27,933 nucleotides of DNA from positions 1-27,933 of IMG/VR virus record IMGVR_UViG_3300035698_010282. One strand, 5' to 3'. Source of the DNA: a virus. The notes under the pieces are model-generated. The model was not told the DNA's origin and did not search any database. It worked only from the letters and a program-made list of their open reading frames with translations. The translations under genes were made by a program, and so were the position numbers. Positions 15,499 to 23,290 of this stretch are shown here, one piece after another (positions within the stretch are counted from its first letter, which is position 1; every line of letters starts with the position of its first letter).

Positions 15499-17994
15499 GT
15501 GGCATTTAACCTCAAAAAGTATTCAGATAGTGTGCCAGTCGTTGATGCTGGACCTAGCATTCAGGAGGGATTTGATACTCTAGGGGATTTGTATCAGCCA
15601 GATGAGACTGCTAATTTGCATACTCAAGATGTGCTGGATCAGTCCACTAACCCAGACCAAGATCGAATATTGCAGCAATCTCAGAATTTACCTCTGATAC
15701 AAGAGTTGGAAACAATTCTTGCACAGGTTGAACCTGGATATGCTAATGCGATACGGCAACAACCGGAAATCAATGCCTTATTGGAAGCAGATGATTTATC
15801 GGCATTGCGTCAAAAAATTGATGAGGATCAGCTTGGCCCAATAGTTGAACAGTTCGACAAAAATGTTGACAGGGCCATTCAACCTCACGAGTTGCAATCT
15901 TATGTAGACGGTGTTGTGGCCGACATGAGGGCAGCCGAGGAGCAAAAACAGATTCAATTAGAGCAGGCTCAGCAGGCTCAGATGGCTAAAAGAACAACTG
16001 CTCAAATAATGGCTCCTGACCCTGTAGACGAAACAGAGAAGGGGCAATTTATTCAGCGTTATCTTGATCCTCTTTTGTCTTATCAGGGAGGTAAAGGTCC
16101 AAGAGATAGCGCTGCGGAGGAAACGAAGCAGGAAATACTGGGTGCAGTTAGTCCAATGCTTCAGAACGATGCCAATGATGCTTTGGAGTCAATCCAAACA
16201 TTAAACATCCAAGAACGTGACAAAGCAGGACACATACTTGGCTTAGTATTCGAGAACTTCGTTGCCCCTGCTGCATTAGAAACTAGCGCTGTGGAGCAAC
16301 CAGTTATGAGTGAACTTAACCCAAAAGGCATCATCAAGTTTGATTTAAGCGATCATGTCTTAAACAATAAAAAAGAAGCAATGGTCAAAACTGCTGCCGA
16401 CCAGTTTGGTCAGCAATATGTGCTGTATGGCCCAACCGAAAAACGTATCTGCCCCAAGTTAAGAGCTAAGGGCGTAGGTGACGTTGTTTCTGAATACATC
16501 TGTCGCCATCATTGCCTTGATGGTATCGTAATTGATGACAACAAAACTATTTGTGGCGAAGCCTTATGGCGCGCCAATGCTATGGATAAGTTCTCTCGTG
16601 AATACGTCAACGAAGATGGCGATATTCAAGGTGGTTATCTAAACAAGCGGTTTGAGATCAATCGTAACGTCCCTGAAGAAAACAAGATGAGACTCAAGCC
16701 TGGTGAGACGCGCAAGCCCCGACCGGCATCTACTTTCGGCAACATGGAAGCTCGCATGCAAGAGATGCGAGAGAAGGAAGCCAAAAAAAGAGGATACGAG
16801 CCCGATTCAGATACCTCGCCTCCATTTGAGTGGTGCCACGATCAAGATCAAAACAACGTAGAGCAGACGCAATCAACTCGCAATAGCCGAGAAGAAGCTG
16901 CTGGTCACAAACTAGCACCGGGTCAAGGCCCAGAGAATAACCCAAAGAAGGCATTTAACCTCAAGGCATTCAAAACTGCTAAGAGAGATCAACTAGCCAA
17001 AGAGATCAAAGAGACTCACGACGATGACGATCCAGATCAGTTGGCAATAGAAATCAAGAAAACTCACACCGAAGCCAAAGTTGCATCGGCAGTAGAGAAT
17101 GATGATATCAAGAAGGTTGAAACCAAAGATTTTCCCACTGATCCAGTCAAACCTGACAAGCCCTGTGGCACATGCAGAGCCACCGTCAACAAGTCTTTCA
17201 ATATGAAAAGGCATGCAGAAGGTGTGAATACTATTGTCACAGAGGATGGCAAGCCTATAGAGCCAGAAGAAGATGAAATCAGAGACGATAATCATCATTC
17301 CCGAAATAAGAAGGCAGATGCATTTGATTTTTTGAAAAGAAATCCTAAACCCAAAGCATCAGGTGACTGCCCTTCCTGTGGAGAACCATTTGACAACCCT
17401 GATGGAACTTGGAAAATGTGTCGTCACTGCCGAAAACAAGAGTATACACAACCGGATGGTGCATCTAGAGTTGTGAATGACAAAAGCTCCTTTAATCTGA
17501 AGGACTTTAAGCTCGCATCTAAAAAAAAAAACTTAACCACTGCTAATCAGATACAAGTCACTGATCCCTTCGAGCGTGCTGTAGGCAAGGGCAATGCTGT
17601 AGCGCCAGTTGCACGCGGAGTTGGCACAGCACTACAAAAACAAAAGCAGGAGTGGGACAAAAGACAGCAAGAAAAGCAATGGCGTCAGCACATGAATGAC
17701 ATGACTGGCCGCCAACAACGTGGCGAATTAGGTGCAACACCGCAAACACCTCAAGTTGCTCCACCTACCAAATCTAAGCCAATGCAGGCACCCAGAGTCA
17801 AGGTGACTCCAGAGATACTGTCTGTGTTCGAAGGTGATAAAGATGAAGTTCTTGACTTCATTGACTCACTAAACAAGCACGAACTCAGTATAATGGAACG
17901 CAACTGTGATAACCCAGATGTTATCAAAAGACTCAGAATACGGGTCCGTAGTGATATTGAAGAAACAGCCAAAGATTTGGCGATGGAGGATTAG
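15499..17994 (+). CDS. Large multi-segment protein with FNLK tags and Cys clusters
   Basis: This 831-residue protein starts with GTG, directly after the previous stop, with GGGA six bases upstream; the open frame reaches back to 15400, but that part overlaps the previous gene. The N-terminus reads MAFNLKKYSDS, and related tags recur at 485-494 (AFNLKAFKTA), 566-572 (SFNMKRH) and 664-673 (SFNLKDFKLA), as if several ORFs with the same N-terminal tag had been joined. Cys groups suggest metal sites: one cluster near 315-355 containing CRHHC, a CGTC at 556-559, and a four-Cys zinc-ribbon pattern at 624/627/641/644. Long helical Gln/Glu stretches lie at about 50-200. An A11 run lies at codons 675-678. 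No family is recognised. Confidence 0.75.
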   Translation: MAFNLKKYSDSVPVVDAGPSIQEGFDTLGDLYQPDETANLHTQDVLDQSTNPDQDRILQQSQNLPLIQELETILAQVEPGYANAIRQQPEINALLEADDLSALRQKIDEDQLGPIVEQFDKNVDRAIQPHELQSYVDGVVADMRAAEEQKQIQLEQAQQAQMAKRTTAQIMAPDPVDETEKGQFIQRYLDPLLSYQGGKGPRDSAAEETKQEILGAVSPMLQNDANDALESIQTLNIQERDKAGHILGLVFENFVAPAALETSAVEQPVMSELNPKGIIKFDLSDHVLNNKKEAMVKTAADQFGQQYVLYGPTEKRICPKLRAKGVGDVVSEYICRHHCLDGIVIDDNKTICGEALWRANAMDKFSREYVNEDGDIQGGYLNKRFEINRNVPEENKMRLKPGETRKPRPASTFGNMEARMQEMREKEAKKRGYEPDSDTSPPFEWCHDQDQNNVEQTQSTRNSREEAAGHKLAPGQGPENNPKKAFNLKAFKTAKRDQLAKEIKETHDDDDPDQLAIEIKKTHTEAKVASAVENDDIKKVETKDFPTDPVKPDKPCGTCRATVNKSFNMKRHAEGVNTIVTEDGKPIEPEEDEIRDDNHHSRNKKADAFDFLKRNPKPKASGDCPSCGEPFDNPDGTWKMCRHCRKQEYTQPDGASRVVNDKSSFNLKDFKLASKKKNLTTANQIQVTDPFERAVGKGNAVAPVARGVGTALQKQKQEWDKRQQEKQWRQHMNDMTGRQQRGELGATPQTPQVAPPTKSKPMQAPRVKVTPEILSVFEGDKDEVLDFIDSLNKHELSIMERNCDNPDVIKRLRIRVRSDIEETAKDLAMED
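16951..17517 (+). repeat. Internal FNLK-type peptide tags
   Basis: Three internal copies of an F-N-(L/M)-K tag begin at 16951, 17194 and 17485-17488, matching the N-terminus encoded at 15502. The 15502 and 16951 copies share 14 identical bases, GCATTTAACCTCAA. Each is followed within a few residues by basic sequence and preceded by a charged linker. A fifth copy opens the protein at 7520. Confidence 0.6.
17521..17531 (+). other. A11 homopolymer in coding sequence, possible slippage site
   Basis: Eleven consecutive A followed by C sit inside the 831-residue gene. In the reading frame the end of the run reads A-AAA-AAC, a known -1 slippery heptamer. A -1 slip meets TAA at 17544-17546, and a +1 slip meets TAA at 17534-17536. 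Either would give a roughly 680-residue product without the C-terminal 150 residues. Whether slippage happens is not shown. Confidence 0.4.
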
Positions 17995-17995
17995 G

Positions 17996-18793
17996 ATGAG
18001 TCAAAAGAAGAACATATGCACAAAGCTTCTTGAAGACCTCTACGTTGCCAAAAAAATGTCTTCAACAGAAATATCAAAATTCTTGCAAAACCAGGGTGAA
18101 GACATTAAACCTTGGATTGTATCTCGACGACTAAAAGAACTAGGAATGACTCGAAATATGTCACAAGCTCTATTGGTTAAAGATTTTCGGAAACCCACTC
18201 TTAAATTGTCAGGAAAAGAGATAGAAGCTTTGGATGGTTTTTTGTTAGGAGACGGACACATTCAGCGGCGATCCTCAAGATCAGGACGATTATCTTTGAC
18301 TGTGCAACATGCAGAATTTGGTAATTACCTGCTATCTCATTTTAATCGTTATTCTCCCAAAGGCAGACAGCGATATATTAGCTCGAAAAGATACCAAAAA
18401 ACGTTATCTCAATGGTCGGGGGAAACCAAATCGGATCGATGTTTTTTAGATCAGAGAAACAGATGGTATCCTCAGAATGTCAAACGTATTCCTAAAGACG
18501 TACATTTAACACCATTGTCTATGTTGCTGTGGTATCTTGGTGATGGGCATTATGTGCCCCGAGACGGATGCATTTTCCTAAATACTCAAAGTTTTATAAT
18601 TGAAGATGTTAAATTTTTGTGCTCTAAGTTGAACGACATTGGAGTAGATTGTCATAGAGATAAACGAAACAAGATATACATTGGCGCTAAAAGTGCTCAT
18701 CTGTTTCTGAGTTTACTTGCTGACAACCCTGTTCAGTGTTACCAATACAAATTTAGAGCCTTGGAATCGTCTGCCACTTTGGTAGACGGATGA
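17996..18793 (+). CDS. Free-standing LAGLIDADG homing endonuclease
   Basis: This 265-residue protein has two LAGLIDADG motifs, LDGFLLGDG (79-87) and LLWYLGDG (177-184), each ending in the acidic residue that binds the catalytic metal. It is therefore expected to act as a monomeric two-repeat DNA endonuclease. The N-terminal 65 residues (LLEDLYVAKKMSSTEISKFL, then WIVSRRLKELGM) resemble a helix-turn-helix DNA-binding element often added to homing enzymes. ATG 17996 is preceded by GGAGG at six bases; longer in-frame starts overlap the previous gene. No intein splicing motifs flank it. It lies 18 bases before the portal gene, which itself contains two LAGLIDADG inteins. The target is most likely in this neighbourhood in phages lacking the element, which is inference. 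Confidence 0.9.
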   Translation: MSQKKNICTKLLEDLYVAKKMSSTEISKFLQNQGEDIKPWIVSRRLKELGMTRNMSQALLVKDFRKPTLKLSGKEIEALDGFLLGDGHIQRRSSRSGRLSLTVQHAEFGNYLLSHFNRYSPKGRQRYISSKRYQKTLSQWSGETKSDRCFLDQRNRWYPQNVKRIPKDVHLTPLSMLLWYLGDGHYVPRDGCIFLNTQSFIIEDVKFLCSKLNDIGVDCHRDKRNKIYIGAKSAHLFLSLLADNPVQCYQYKFRALESSATLVDG

Positions 18794-18811
18794 TTTTGAA
18801 AGGTGACTTAA

Positions 18812-21800
18812 ATGGGCAATCTAATACTACCAGATGATCCTAATTACAAACAACCCCTGATTATGGGCGACCCATATGCGAATGCATTGACTCCGAAGTT
18901 AGCTCAACAAAAAAGAATTCAAGAGTTAGATGATGAAAGAGGAATGGGAGGCGGAAATTTCAAGTACGCCAGTAGTGCTATAGCTTCCTCTGCTGATGCC
19001 AGATTTACTGGGTTTATGAAAAATGCCCAGATGACTGGCACCAGCAATATGATGGGCCAACCTATGTGGTTCAGCCCTCTGCATACCCCCCAGAACTGGC
19101 AGATTGCCAGTAAGCGACGTGAAATTTATCAGTGGTGCAGGTTCTTCTACGAGAATGAGCCGAAGGTAGCTGCTGCTATTGACTTCTATAGTCGTTTCCC
19201 AATGAATGGGTTTAAGATTGAATGTGAAGACCCCAAGGTTCTGAAGTACTTTGAACGCAAAGTTTCAGGTCGCACTGGAAAACCAGGCCCTCTGGAGTTG
19301 AATGAAAACTTCAAGATGATTTCTTCCGAGTATTTCATGCTCGGTGATGTCTTTGTACATACGGACATTAAATGTCCTGTATGTTCTGGTCAAGGTGCTG
19401 ATCCCGCTACAGGTGAAAGATGTAATCACCCAGGCGGTCTCATTAAGTCAATCAAGATTCTTAATCCAGACTGGATGGAAGTACAACAATCAATTCTCGC
19501 AGATGAGCCATCTATTGTTATGGTTCCAGACGAAGAACTGAAGCGCATTGTATTCTACAAGCAACCCAAGAACGTTTATGACAGCATTCCAGATGCGGTG
19601 AAGAAACTGGTTATCCAGAATAAGCCGATCCCGATGTCCAACAGGACTATATCGCACATCAAGCATATGCCTGTCCCATATGGAACTTACGGCTCGTCGT
19701 TGGTTCGTCGTCTGTTTACTACTCTAGCCTACAAGACTAAGATCATGACTGCCAACTGGATTGTTGCAGAGCGTTTGATCCTTCCGGTCAGAGTTGTCAA
19801 GATTGGTAGTGATAACCGTCCAGCTACTTCCGCAGACATTGCTGATATACAGCAACAAATTGCGGCTACCGCTAACGATCCTAACCTAACCATTGTTACT
19901 CACCACAACTTTGAGTATGAATGGTATGGCGCAGCAGGCAAGATACTCCAAGTAACGCAAGAGATGGAAAATATTGGCAAGGAAATCCTAGACGGTTTCA
20001 TGCTCAACCAATCGTTGCTCAACGGTGAGATGTGCATACCTCAATATGACCGCATGCTCACAAGAGATGGATTGAAATCTTTATCTCAGATTTCTAAGGA
20101 TGACGAGATTGCCACATTTAACAAAGAAACTGGAATGCTTGAGTATCAGAAGCCAAGTGCTATTCATGTCTATGATTATGATGGCGAGTTGATGCATTTC
20201 CAAACTGATCGAATTGATTTTGCTTGCACTCCAAATCATAGAATGTTGTATCAGAAGCGAGACCATGATGAGTGGATTGTCGATACAGCAGATAAGGTCC
20301 GTGATAGAGCAAAATTCAGAAAGACAGTATCATGGGGTGGATCGGATTGGATAAAAGACTTAGATACAACTTGCACTAAAATAGCAGGTAAAGAGGCAAC
20401 ATTCCGTGAGCTTCTAAAAATTGTCGCTTACTATGTATCTGAAGGACATATTCAGAAAGAAACACGTAAAATTAGAAGTACTTATGGAAATCCACAAAGT
20501 GTTCAAATATCCCAAACAGAAAAAGGTAAGGGATGGGATGATCTGTGTGAACTAAGAAAAACATCTCGAATTAAGGTTTCCAAGACACGACACGGGTTTG
20601 CTATACATAATACTGAATTCGCAAAGATAATGCATGATTCATGTGGTCATCTTAGTCACAATAAGTTTGTTCCACAATGGATAAAGCAACAATCTGTAGA
20701 AACACTGCAATTATTCTTGGGATATCTCATCAACGGTGATGGATCGTTACGAACCAGAGATAAGCACGGGCCGAAGAAGTACTATACCTACTACACCAAT
20801 AGTATGCAACTTCGTGATGATGTCATGGAAATTGCTTTGAAGTGTGGCTACTTCCCACGGTTCCGCAAGCGCAGAACTATATGGGAAATAACATTCTCCG
20901 ATTATGATCTTGGCAAAGAAACTATTCCACTTGAGTCCAAAAAACATGATACCATCACCAAGATGCCATACAAAGGCAAGGTGTGGTGTGTAACGGTTCC
21001 AAATAGTTTCATTATTACAGAACGCAACGGAAAGTTGACAATTAGTGGAAACTCAGGTTATCAGTCGGCTCAGGTCGGTGTTGAAACCCTTATTCGTCGT
21101 ATCGAATCGTGGAGAAGTACTCTTGGTGAATGGGCTCACAAGAATATATTCAAGCCTGTAGCAGAGATGCAAGGGTTTGTTGATGAAGAAGAAAGTGAAG
21201 AAACAGGTGAAACTGTCTTCATGTATCCGACCATCAAGTGGAACGATCTAAACCTCAAAGACAAGACGCAATGGTATCAGTTGTTAAACCAACTGCATGA
21301 TAAGCAACTACTTTCTTCCCAGACGCTACTTGAAGAATTAGACCTTGACTACGATCAAGAAGTCAAGAGACAGCGCTTTGAGCAAATGCAGTCCGGTCCT
21401 GCTGGCGCTGCTATGGGTCAACCTCCGGGTGGCATGGACCCAATGGGCGGCATGGGTGGAGCGCCAGGCGGAATGCCGGGTGACCCAGCCGCAGCAGGCA
21501 TGGACCCAATGGGTGGCATGGGCGGAGCCGCAGACGCAGGAATGATGGGTGGAGCCGGTGCGGGTGGAATGGCCCCAGGCGGTATGGCACCAATGGCTGA
21601 AGGTGGCAAGGTGCAGAAGAAAGGTAAGCAAAAATCTCAGCAGCAAGAAGAAATGCCTGCTGAAGCTATGCCTATGATAAAGCTCACAAGTATTGAGCAA
21701 GAGATGGCTGGCATTCTAACAAGTCTTGCCGAAGTGTACCAGCTTAATCCACAATTTATTAAGGCTCAGTTCCCTGTGCAAAACCCAACTGGAGCAAAGC

Positions 21801-23290
21801 CATACGCTATTGATTTCGCGTTACCACACTTGAAAATAGGAGTAGAGTGCCTACATCCAGAACAATTGACAATGACCAAATGTGGGTCAAAGTTTGCTAA
21901 GGACATAACTCATAAAGATGAACTATTAGATAGAAATGGGAAATTCACTAAGATTAAGAATGTAATCCGAAATAAATATGATGATGATCTAATGGTTATT
22001 AAACCCCTTGGATTACGTCCAATCAAAGTGACAAAAAATCACCCGTTCATGGTATGTCATCCTAAAAAATCCAGAGTGCTAAGAGAAGAACCTACAGTAA
22101 CTAGGACTAGATCGTATATATCCCCTGATGGAAGTAATGAATTTGTTAACGCTTCTGAAGTCAAGAAGGGCGATTACTTGATGATTCCTAAAACAAGATG
22201 GAAACGAGAACAATATAGAATCGATTTGCGTGATTATCATGGCAAAGCCCATAATGCTGCAAAGTTGCCACAATGGTTGGCGCTTGATTATGACTTGGGA
22301 TGGTTGCTTGGTATTTATGCAGCGGAAGGATGTGCTAACTACAAGCGATCTGCTATAGAATTTTCGTTTAACATAAAAGAAACGGAGTTAATAGCTAGAA
22401 CGCAAAACATATTAGAATCGAAATTTAACCTGAAATCTCGGGTTGCAAATTATCCAGAAGACAATGTTGCTAAAGTTATTGTATGTTGCAATGGTTTGGC
22501 TAGGTGGTTTGTAGATAACTTTGGTCTGCATGCACCAGAGAAACAATTACCTGCATTCATATTGCATGCACCACGACAAACTCAGGATGGATTTATCCAA
22601 GCCTTTATGGAAGGGGATGGATGCATTCGACCGGAATCAGGAGATTACAGGATGATCTCTTCTTCTGAACGACTGCTTACAGACATGCAATTTTTGGTAT
22701 TTAACATGGGGCATTTTGCCACTCTATCACAAAGCAGAAAACCAAAATTGTCTATGATTCTTGGTCGTGAATGTACCACACGCGGGTTGTGGGAATTAAC
22801 AATTAAGTTTGGTGGTTACACTAAAGCAAAACATCGGGAAGATGAATGCTATTATTACGTTCCAGTTAATGGAATTACTACCGAACGTTATGACGGGGTT
22901 GTAGTTAACTTTGAAACTGAAGATCACACTTACTGTGCTGGTCATGTTGTCACACATAATTGTGATGGTGATGTTTGGCATAGTAATCCTGAACAAAAAG
23001 AGAGTGATAAACAAAGGGATTATTTATTAGCTCAACGTGGATGGACTGTTTTGCGGTTTGATGACAAAGCTATAGAGGATGCAAGGCAGGCTGTTCAGAA
23101 TACTATAGGTACGTATATAGGCAAAGCAATGAAAGGCGGCAGTAAGACTGCCAGTAAGACAGAGATAGTTATTCCGTTGCTTTATACTTTGAAAAAAGAC
23201 AAGTTATTCACAATGGGTAGCCATGCCGAATACTTGGGTAGATTTTACAAGGCTGGCATCAAACACGACGAAGGAAGGCTTACCAAATGA
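18812..23290 (+). CDS. Portal protein with two inteins and C-terminal nuclease-like domain
   Basis: This 1492-residue precursor has exteins 1-407, 748-1012 and 1384-1492, giving a 781-residue mature product. The first extein and the start of the second look like a portal, the dodecameric ring at the head vertex through which DNA enters: MWFSPLHTPQNWQIASKRRE, a YFMLGDVFV strand, SHIKHMPVPYG, LLNGEM joined to SGYQSAQVGVETLIRRIESW, and a stem-like helical segment. A CPVC-x12-C-N-H group (Cys188, Cys191, Cys204, His206) may bind zinc. Then comes a Gly/Met-rich linker (about 866-935) and a C-terminal domain resembling DUF559/Vsr-like nucleases. The ATG has AGGTG upstream. The stop overlaps the next gene (ATGA). 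The portal call rests on motif order and on position between TerL and the protease. Confidence 0.88.
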   Translation: MGNLILPDDPNYKQPLIMGDPYANALTPKLAQQKRIQELDDERGMGGGNFKYASSAIASSADARFTGFMKNAQMTGTSNMMGQPMWFSPLHTPQNWQIASKRREIYQWCRFFYENEPKVAAAIDFYSRFPMNGFKIECEDPKVLKYFERKVSGRTGKPGPLELNENFKMISSEYFMLGDVFVHTDIKCPVCSGQGADPATGERCNHPGGLIKSIKILNPDWMEVQQSILADEPSIVMVPDEELKRIVFYKQPKNVYDSIPDAVKKLVIQNKPIPMSNRTISHIKHMPVPYGTYGSSLVRRLFTTLAYKTKIMTANWIVAERLILPVRVVKIGSDNRPATSADIADIQQQIAATANDPNLTIVTHHNFEYEWYGAAGKILQVTQEMENIGKEILDGFMLNQSLLNGEMCIPQYDRMLTRDGLKSLSQISKDDEIATFNKETGMLEYQKPSAIHVYDYDGELMHFQTDRIDFACTPNHRMLYQKRDHDEWIVDTADKVRDRAKFRKTVSWGGSDWIKDLDTTCTKIAGKEATFRELLKIVAYYVSEGHIQKETRKIRSTYGNPQSVQISQTEKGKGWDDLCELRKTSRIKVSKTRHGFAIHNTEFAKIMHDSCGHLSHNKFVPQWIKQQSVETLQLFLGYLINGDGSLRTRDKHGPKKYYTYYTNSMQLRDDVMEIALKCGYFPRFRKRRTIWEITFSDYDLGKETIPLESKKHDTITKMPYKGKVWCVTVPNSFIITERNGKLTISGNSGYQSAQVGVETLIRRIESWRSTLGEWAHKNIFKPVAEMQGFVDEEESEETGETVFMYPTIKWNDLNLKDKTQWYQLLNQLHDKQLLSSQTLLEELDLDYDQEVKRQRFEQMQSGPAGAAMGQPPGGMDPMGGMGGAPGGMPGDPAAAGMDPMGGMGGAADAGMMGGAGAGGMAPGGMAPMAEGGKVQKKGKQKSQQQEEMPAEAMPMIKLTSIEQEMAGILTSLAEVYQLNPQFIKAQFPVQNPTGAKPYAIDFALPHLKIGVECLHPEQLTMTKCGSKFAKDITHKDELLDRNGKFTKIKNVIRNKYDDDLMVIKPLGLRPIKVTKNHPFMVCHPKKSRVLREEPTVTRTRSYISPDGSNEFVNASEVKKGDYLMIPKTRWKREQYRIDLRDYHGKAHNAAKLPQWLALDYDLGWLLGIYAAEGCANYKRSAIEFSFNIKETELIARTQNILESKFNLKSRVANYPEDNVAKVIVCCNGLARWFVDNFGLHAPEKQLPAFILHAPRQTQDGFIQAFMEGDGCIRPESGDYRMISSSERLLTDMQFLVFNMGHFATLSQSRKPKLSMILGRECTTRGLWELTIKFGGYTKAKHREDECYYYVPVNGITTERYDGVVVNFETEDHTYCAGHVVTHNCDGDVWHSNPEQKESDKQRDYLLAQRGWTVLRFDDKAIEDARQAVQNTIGTYIGKAMKGGSKTASKTEIVIPLLYTLKKDKLFTMGSHAEYLGRFYKAGIKHDEGRLTK
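20033..21052 (+). mobile_element. Intein 1 in portal body, LAGLIDADG type
   Basis: A 340-residue intein (precursor residues 408-747). Block A starts at Cys408 (CIPQYDRMLTRDGLKSL), block B holds TPNH (Thr473-His476), and the end carries block F VWCVTVPNSFIITERNGK and block G ISGN, with Asn747 followed by Ser748 as the +1 nucleophile. The penultimate residue is Gly instead of His, a variant seen in other phage inteins. Two LAGLIDADG motifs (VAYYVSEG 538-545 and LGYLINGDG 636-644) mark an apparently intact homing endonuclease. Splicing would join LLNGEM to SGYQSAQ, restoring a continuous portal segment. The open frame throughout shows it is an intein, not an intron. Confidence 0.92.
21434..21529 (+). 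repeat. Direct repeat in Gly/Met-rich linker
   Basis: Two 30-base copies encoding MDPMGGMGGA, at 21434-21463 and 21500-21529, differ at three bases. They lie in a stretch richer in GC than the flanks and encode the flexible linker between portal body and nuclease-like domain. The repeat explains long antisense reading frames seen here, which are not genes. Confidence 0.8.
21797..23130 (+). other. Nuclease-like domain (DUF559/Vsr-like) split by intein 2
   Basis: After removal of intein 2 the portal C-terminus reads KPYAIDFALPHLKIGVE joined to CDGDVWHSNPEQ, then KQRDYLLAQRGWTVLRF and a helix AIEDARQAVQNTI. This is the order of DUF559-like PD-(D/E)XK enzymes: Asp on a strand, E-x-D-G on the next strand, W-H, a helix with D/R, and G-W-x-V-L-R-F. 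Candidate catalytic residues are Asp661, Glu672 and Asp674 in mature numbering (Asp1001, Glu1012, Asp1385 in the precursor). Members include patch-repair endonucleases and restriction-like nucleases. Activity here is predicted, not shown. Confidence 0.75.
21848..22960 (+). mobile_element. Intein 2 in nuclease-like domain, LAGLIDADG type
   Basis: A 371-residue intein (precursor residues 1013-1383). Block A begins at Cys1013 (CLHPEQLTMTKCG), block B is VTKNHPF (Thr1074, His1077), and the C-terminal blocks read YDGVVVNFETEDHTYCAGHVVTHN, with the classical His-Asn end and Cys1384 as the +1 nucleophile. LAGLIDADG motifs lie at 1162-1173 (LGWLLGIYAAEG) and 1262-1270 (IQAFMEGDG). All parts needed for splicing and homing appear intact. 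It lies between Glu1012 and Cys1384-Asp1385 of the host domain, that is, inside the predicted catalytic E-x-D. By eye it is more AT-rich than the adjacent linker. Confidence 0.93.

Noticed and set aside
21434-21529. Direct repeats as a CRISPR-like array
   Set aside because: Only two imperfect copies, in frame and encoding a low-complexity linker.
21338-21700. Antisense reading frames across the Gly/Met-rich linker, including a His-rich 120-residue one
   Set aside because: They mirror the low-complexity GC-rich repeat of the portal linker, lack ribosome sites and oppose a well supported gene.
22421-22435. KFNLKSR inside intein 2 as a further FNLK tag
   Set aside because: It lies within the LAGLIDADG domain, lacks the surrounding tag pattern and is probably coincidence.
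20033-22960. Group I introns or insertion sequences instead of inteins
   Set aside because: The frame is continuous through both segments, and protein splicing blocks A, B, F and G are present with correct junction residues.
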